Source of the DNA: JAJUFS01 sp964599565
GTDB lineage: Bacteria; Pseudomonadota; Gammaproteobacteria; Natronospirales; JAJUFS01
DNA length: 35,809 nucleotides
Reading direction: 5' to 3'
Assembly (NCBI GenBank): GCA_964599565.1
Contig: CAZRFE010000021.1
Coordinates: forward strand, 1 to 35,809
Of this stretch, positions 32,970 to 35,809 are shown piece after piece. The position numbers and the translations under genes were made by a program. Numbering within the stretch: position 1 is the first letter of the stretch; each line of letters starts with the position of its first letter. Under the pieces are notes generated by a model. It did no database searches. It had not been told where the DNA came from and saw nothing but the letters and a program-made list of their open reading frames with translations.

Positions 32970-34178
32970 TCAGGTGTGCCGGCTGCGTGCGTCCTGGGAT
33001 GTGAGGACGAGGTCGAATTCCGGTGCGAAACGGTCCCACTGCCGGCAGCTCGGACACTGCCAGTACAGGGTCTTGCCGTGGTAGCCGCATTCGCCGCAAC
33101 GGTAGCGGTAGCCTTCGCCGTGCATCTGCTGCAGCAATACCCGTGCAAGACGACGCACCGTCAGTGGCGCGTCGACGCGCCGCAGGTCTTCGATCTGCCG
33201 CTGCAGTTCGTCCAGTCCCGGAAAGCCGGACTCGGATTGCAGGTAGCGTTCGATGCATTCATCCACGGAGGGACCGGAAATCGAGGGATCGCGCAGCGCT
33301 GCCACCGCGATCGGGGTGACGGCATCCGGCCGCTCCTGGACGGTCTGGCGTATGACTTCGTCGAGATCGCCAGGACGTCCCGCCTTCGCGAACAGGCGAA
33401 CCAGCGCGGGAAGGATGAGAACGGCCTTGGACGGATCCACGAGCAACGCGCGCCGGTAATGCCGCACAGCGCGCTTTTCATCGCCCTCGCCTTCGGCCAG
33501 CCGCGCATTCAGCAACGCGACGCGGATGGCGTCACGATCGAAGGCATTTGCCCGTCGCAAGTGCCGGTTGGCAGCACGCCAGTTGCGTTCATCGAGTTCG
33601 CGCTCGGCGAGCTCGCAGTAGTAGTGGGCAATCTCGCGGTTGAGGTAGCGTCCGCTCGCCGTCTCAAGCTGTCTCGCGACCGTGATCGCCTTCTCCCAGT
33701 CCTTCTGCTGTTCGAAGATCAGCAGAAGGTTGGCGAGCGCGGCCTCCATGTGAGGCTTCTCGCGCGCCAGTTCCGAAAACAGGTTCTCGGCACGATCCAG
33801 CAGACCCGCCTTGAGATAGTCCTCGCCCAGTTCGAACAGCGCCTGCGTACGATGACGGCGGGAAAGGCTGGGCCGCGCAATCAGGTTCTGGTGAATGCGG
33901 ATCGCTCGATCGACTTCGCCCCGGCGCCGGAACAGGCTGCCGAGCGCGAAATGCGTTTCCAGCGTTTCCGAATCCACCTCGACCATGCGCACGAACACTT
34001 CCAGCGCCTTGTCCGGCTGTTCGTTGAGCAGGAAGTTGAGTCCGCGGAAGTACTCGCCCGGGAGGTTTCCATGCGCGTCGCGGGGCCGGCCGGTGCGCGT
34101 GGAGCGGCCTGTCAGCCAGCCGACGAGCAGTGCGACCAGCAGCAGTCCGGCAAGCAGGACAAGGTCATCAATGGGCAT
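32970..34178 (-). CDS. lapB: Lipopolysaccharide assembly protein B (TPR, rubredoxin-like)
   Basis: LapB tunes lipopolysaccharide synthesis by presenting LpxC to the FtsH protease at the inner membrane. The 402-residue protein has one N-terminal membrane helix (about 5-24), a cytoplasmic TPR array (about 45-340) and a C-terminal rubredoxin-like zinc ribbon with cysteines 361, 364, 375 and 378 in CGECG and QCPSC. The start overlaps the end of lapA by 11 bases, indicating coupling. The ihfB-lapA-lapB order is standard in gammaproteobacteria. pyrF, which often follows, is absent; the ComEA-like gene lies downstream instead. Confidence 0.95.
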   Translation of the reverse strand: MPIDDLVLLAGLLLVALLVGWLTGRSTRTGRPRDAHGNLPGEYFRGLNFLLNEQPDKALEVFVRMVEVDSETLETHFALGSLFRRRGEVDRAIRIHQNLIARPSLSRRHRTQALFELGEDYLKAGLLDRAENLFSELAREKPHMEAALANLLLIFEQQKDWEKAITVARQLETASGRYLNREIAHYYCELAERELDERNWRAANRHLRRANAFDRDAIRVALLNARLAEGEGDEKRAVRHYRRALLVDPSKAVLILPALVRLFAKAGRPGDLDEVIRQTVQERPDAVTPIAVAALRDPSISGPSVDECIERYLQSESGFPGLDELQRQIEDLRRVDAPLTVRRLARVLLQQMHGEGYRYRCGECGYHGKTLYWQCPSCRQWDRFAPEFDLVLTSQDARSRHT

Positions 34179-34464
34179 TGCGTATGGGCAGGTTGCGCAG
34201 GTTGGTCACCTCGACCTCCAGCGCCCGGAGCTGCTTGCGCAATCGCCGGTTCTGGTTGCGCGCCGTGAACAACGCATAGGCGGCGATCAGCAGGCCAAGG
34301 AAAAAACCACCCGCCAGTGCGGCGAGCATGATCCACGGCAAGGTGGTTTCAACCCGGCCGAGAAAATAATCCAGCGTGACGGGCACGGCATTCAGCGCAG
34401 TAAAGGCAACACCGGTCACAAGCACGAGGATGAAGATGAGTGCGATCAGGAAAATACGCGGCAT
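34168..34464 (-). CDS. lapA: Lipopolysaccharide assembly protein A
   Basis: A 98-residue inner-membrane protein with two membrane helices (about 3-25 and 42-66) and a C-terminal coiled coil (about 68-90). The phrase NAVPVTLDYFLG between the helices is the LapA/YciS hallmark. GGAG is five bases before ATG. It lies 69 bases after ihfB and overlaps lapB, its functional partner. Confidence 0.93.
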   Translation of the reverse strand: MPRIFLIALIFILVLVTGVAFTALNAVPVTLDYFLGRVETTLPWIMLAALAGGFFLGLLIAAYALFTARNQNRRLRKQLRALEVEVTNLRNLPIRNAH

Positions 34465-34533
34465 GCGAACTCCGGCGGATCAGTGACGGCGGAATGGCGA
34501 AGTGTCGGGCAGCGTTGCGGCCATGATCTGCCG

Positions 34534-34869
34534 TCAGGCGTCGTTGCTGGCCTGCTGTTGCGCCGGTTCCATGGTGGCCGCAGCCTGCAGCTCCTCGTTG
34601 ACCCGTTCGCGCAGGTCCTTGCCCGGCTTGAAGTGCGGCACGTATTTCCCGGAGAGCGCCACGGCGTCGCCGGTCTTCGGGTTTCGCCCCATGCGGGGCG
34701 GGCGGAAATGGAGAGAAAAGCTGCCGAACCCGCGAATCTCGATCCGCCGGCCATCGGCCAGCGCATTGCTCATCTGCTCCAACAGGGATTTGACCGCGAG
34801 TTCCACGTCCTTCGCCGGCAGATGGCTCTGCTTGCGAGACAGGATTTCGATCAGCTCGGACTTGGTCAT
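34534..34869 (-). CDS. ihfB: Integration host factor beta subunit
   Basis: The beta partner of IHF, a DNA-bending protein. The 111-residue chain has MTKSELIEILSRKQSHLP, the beta-arm RPPRMGRNPKTGDAV and HFKPGKDLRERVN, as in IhfB. A tail of roughly 15 residues (QAAATMEPAQQQASNDA) after the fold is longer than in E. coli and looks disordered. It lies between rpsA and lapA, the usual place. Confidence 0.97.
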   Translation of the reverse strand: MTKSELIEILSRKQSHLPAKDVELAVKSLLEQMSNALADGRRIEIRGFGSFSLHFRPPRMGRNPKTGDAVALSGKYVPHFKPGKDLRERVNEELQAAATMEPAQQQASNDA

Positions 34870-34928
34870 CGGTAGCGTTCCTGCCTGATTTTTTTCTTGT
34901 CCTACGGGGACTTACGGAACAGTAAAGC

Positions 34929-34964
34929 AGAAATCGGGCGGCCGTGCCACCCACGGCACGGCCG
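34929..34964 (-). terminator. Probable terminator after rpsA
   Basis: A 10-bp stem CGGCCGTGCC/GGCACGGCCG (34939-34948 and 34955-34964) with a 6-base loop lies 15 bases past the rpsA stop. The following minus-strand bases, CCCGATTTCTGCTTT, are only partly T-rich, so some read-through into ihfB is likely. Confidence 0.6.
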
Positions 34965-34979
34965 TCCGACCTGCAGGTC

Positions 34980-35809
34980 TTACTTCTTCATCTGTTCCTT
35001 GAGCAGATCGCCAAGCGTGGTGCTGCCGCCGTCTTCGCTGCGCGCGTAGTCGGAAATGGCTTCACGCTCCTCGTGGATTTCCTTGGCCTTGACGGACAGG
35101 TTCACCACGCGGTTCTTGCGATCCACGCCAATGACGCGGGCCTCGATATCCTCGCCCTCGTTCAGCGCCGAACGGGCGTCCTCGACGCGCTCGCGCGACA
35201 GCTCGGAGGCACGCAGGTAACCCTCGATGCCGTTGCCGAGGTCAATCCGGGCGCCCTTGGCGTCCACTTCCAGGACCTTGCCGTTGATCAGCGATCCCTT
35301 CGGATGCTCGCCGAGGTACAGCGAGAACGGATCCTGGTCGAGCTGCTTCACGCCAAGCGAAATGCGCTCGCGCTCCGGATCGACGGACAGGACCACGGCT
35401 TCGACTTCGTCGCCCTTCTTGTAGTTGCGCACCGCTTCCTCGCCCGGCATGTCCCAGGCGATGTCGGAGAGGTGAACCAGGCCGTCGATGCCGCCATCCA
35501 GGCCGACAAAGATGCCGAAGTCGGTGATCGACTTGATCTTGCCGGAGATGCGGTCGCCCTTCTGGTGCGAGCTCGCGAACTCGTCCCACGGATTCGGTAC
35601 GCACTGCTTCATGCCGAGGCTGATGCGGCGGCGTTCCTCGTCGATGTCGAGCACCATGACTTCGACTTCGTCGCCGATCTGCACGACCTTGCCCGGATTG
35701 ACGTTCTTGTTGGTCCAGTCCATCTCGGACACGTGCACCAGTCCTTCGACGCCTTCCTCGATTTCCACGAAGGAGCCGTAGTCGGCCAGGTTCGTGACCT
35801 TGCCGAAGA
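34980..35809 (-). CDS. rpsA: Small ribosomal subunit protein bS1, C-terminal part (5' end cut by window edge)
   Basis: bS1 binds mRNA on the 30S subunit and helps initiation on structured leaders. About 276 codons are present; the 5' half lies outside the window. The three OB-fold S1 repeats seen correspond to repeats 4-6 of the six in E. coli: GSFVEIEEGVEGLVHVSEMD, FGIFVGLDGGIDGLVHLSDI and GARIDLGNGIEGYLRASEL. Each repeat ends in a phrase like RRRISLGMKQ. The end TTLGDLLKEQMKK is typical. The reading frame runs open to base 35809, so the GTG at 35768 is not the start. Confidence 0.96.
   Translation of the reverse strand, partial: FGKVTNLADYGSFVEIEEGVEGLVHVSEMDWTNKNVNPGKVVQIGDEVEVMVLDIDEERRRISLGMKQCVPNPWDEFASSHQKGDRISGKIKSITDFGIFVGLDGGIDGLVHLSDIAWDMPGEEAVRNYKKGDEVEAVVLSVDPERERISLGVKQLDQDPFSLYLGEHPKGSLINGKVLEVDAKGARIDLGNGIEGYLRASELSRERVEDARSALNEGEDIEARVIGVDRKNRVVNLSVKAKEIHEEREAISDYARSEDGGSTTLGDLLKEQMKK

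Overview
This GC-rich window looks like a chromosomal segment of a gammaproteobacterium. Almost every gene has a recognisable family, and several blocks keep gammaproteobacterial gene order: fabD-fabG-acpP-fabF-pabB-pabC; thrS-infC-rpmI-rplT-pheS-pheT-ihfA-merR-tRNA-Pro; uvrB beside an aspartate aminotransferase; and rpsA-ihfB-lapA-lapB. The complete type II secretion pseudopilin operon, a rhombosortase, NAGGN osmolyte genes and a beta-propeller diguanylate cyclase point to a free-living, probably aquatic or saline lineage. The sequence alone does not place it more precisely. There are no insertion sequences, prophage genes, CRISPR arrays or rRNA genes, and no gap over 300 bases without a gene.

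Region 1 (1-5565, minus strand) is the fatty-acid synthesis cluster fabD-fabG-acpP-fabF. It runs into the p-aminobenzoate genes pabB and pabC, and pabC is cut by the left window edge. Region 2 (5609-11729) has a rhombosortase-type rhomboid protease on the minus strand. It is divergent from a tightly overlapped plus-strand operon gspG-H-I-J-K-L-M-N, which makes the pseudopilus and inner-membrane assembly platform of a type II secretion system. gspC, D, E and F are not here. Rhombosortases process GlyGly-CTERM proteins, so this arrangement links export to surface maturation.

Region 3 (11770-16438, minus) is the three-gene cluster for N-acetylglutaminylglutamine amide, an osmoprotectant dipeptide: asnO amidotransferase, ngg bifunctional GNAT/ATP-grasp synthetase, and an M42-family peptidase. 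Upstream on the same strand is a 1151-residue membrane sensor (16574-20029) with a periplasmic Reg_prop propeller, Y_Y_Y domain, one membrane helix, GAF domain and a GGDEF domain with a GGEDF signature.

Region 4 (20250-27943, minus) is the translation block. tRNA-Val precedes thrS, then infC (read here from a rare ATC start), rpmI, rplT, a strong terminator, pheS, pheT, ihfA, a MerR regulator and tRNA-Pro with its own terminator. The thrS leader can fold a hairpin whose loop resembles a tRNA-Thr anticodon loop. Region 5 (28021-35809) holds uvrB, a divergent class I aminotransferase, tRNA-Asn, galU, a small secreted ComEA-like helix-hairpin-helix protein, lapB, lapA, ihfB and the 3' half of rpsA, cut by the right edge.

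No wholly unknown system is evident. The items most worth a second look are regulatory or motif-level: the thrS anticodon mimic, the infC ATC start, the pheS upstream terminator, the alanine at the catalytic-lysine position of PabB, the asnO leader hairpin, and the rhombosortase-T2SS and cyclase-NAGGN pairings.
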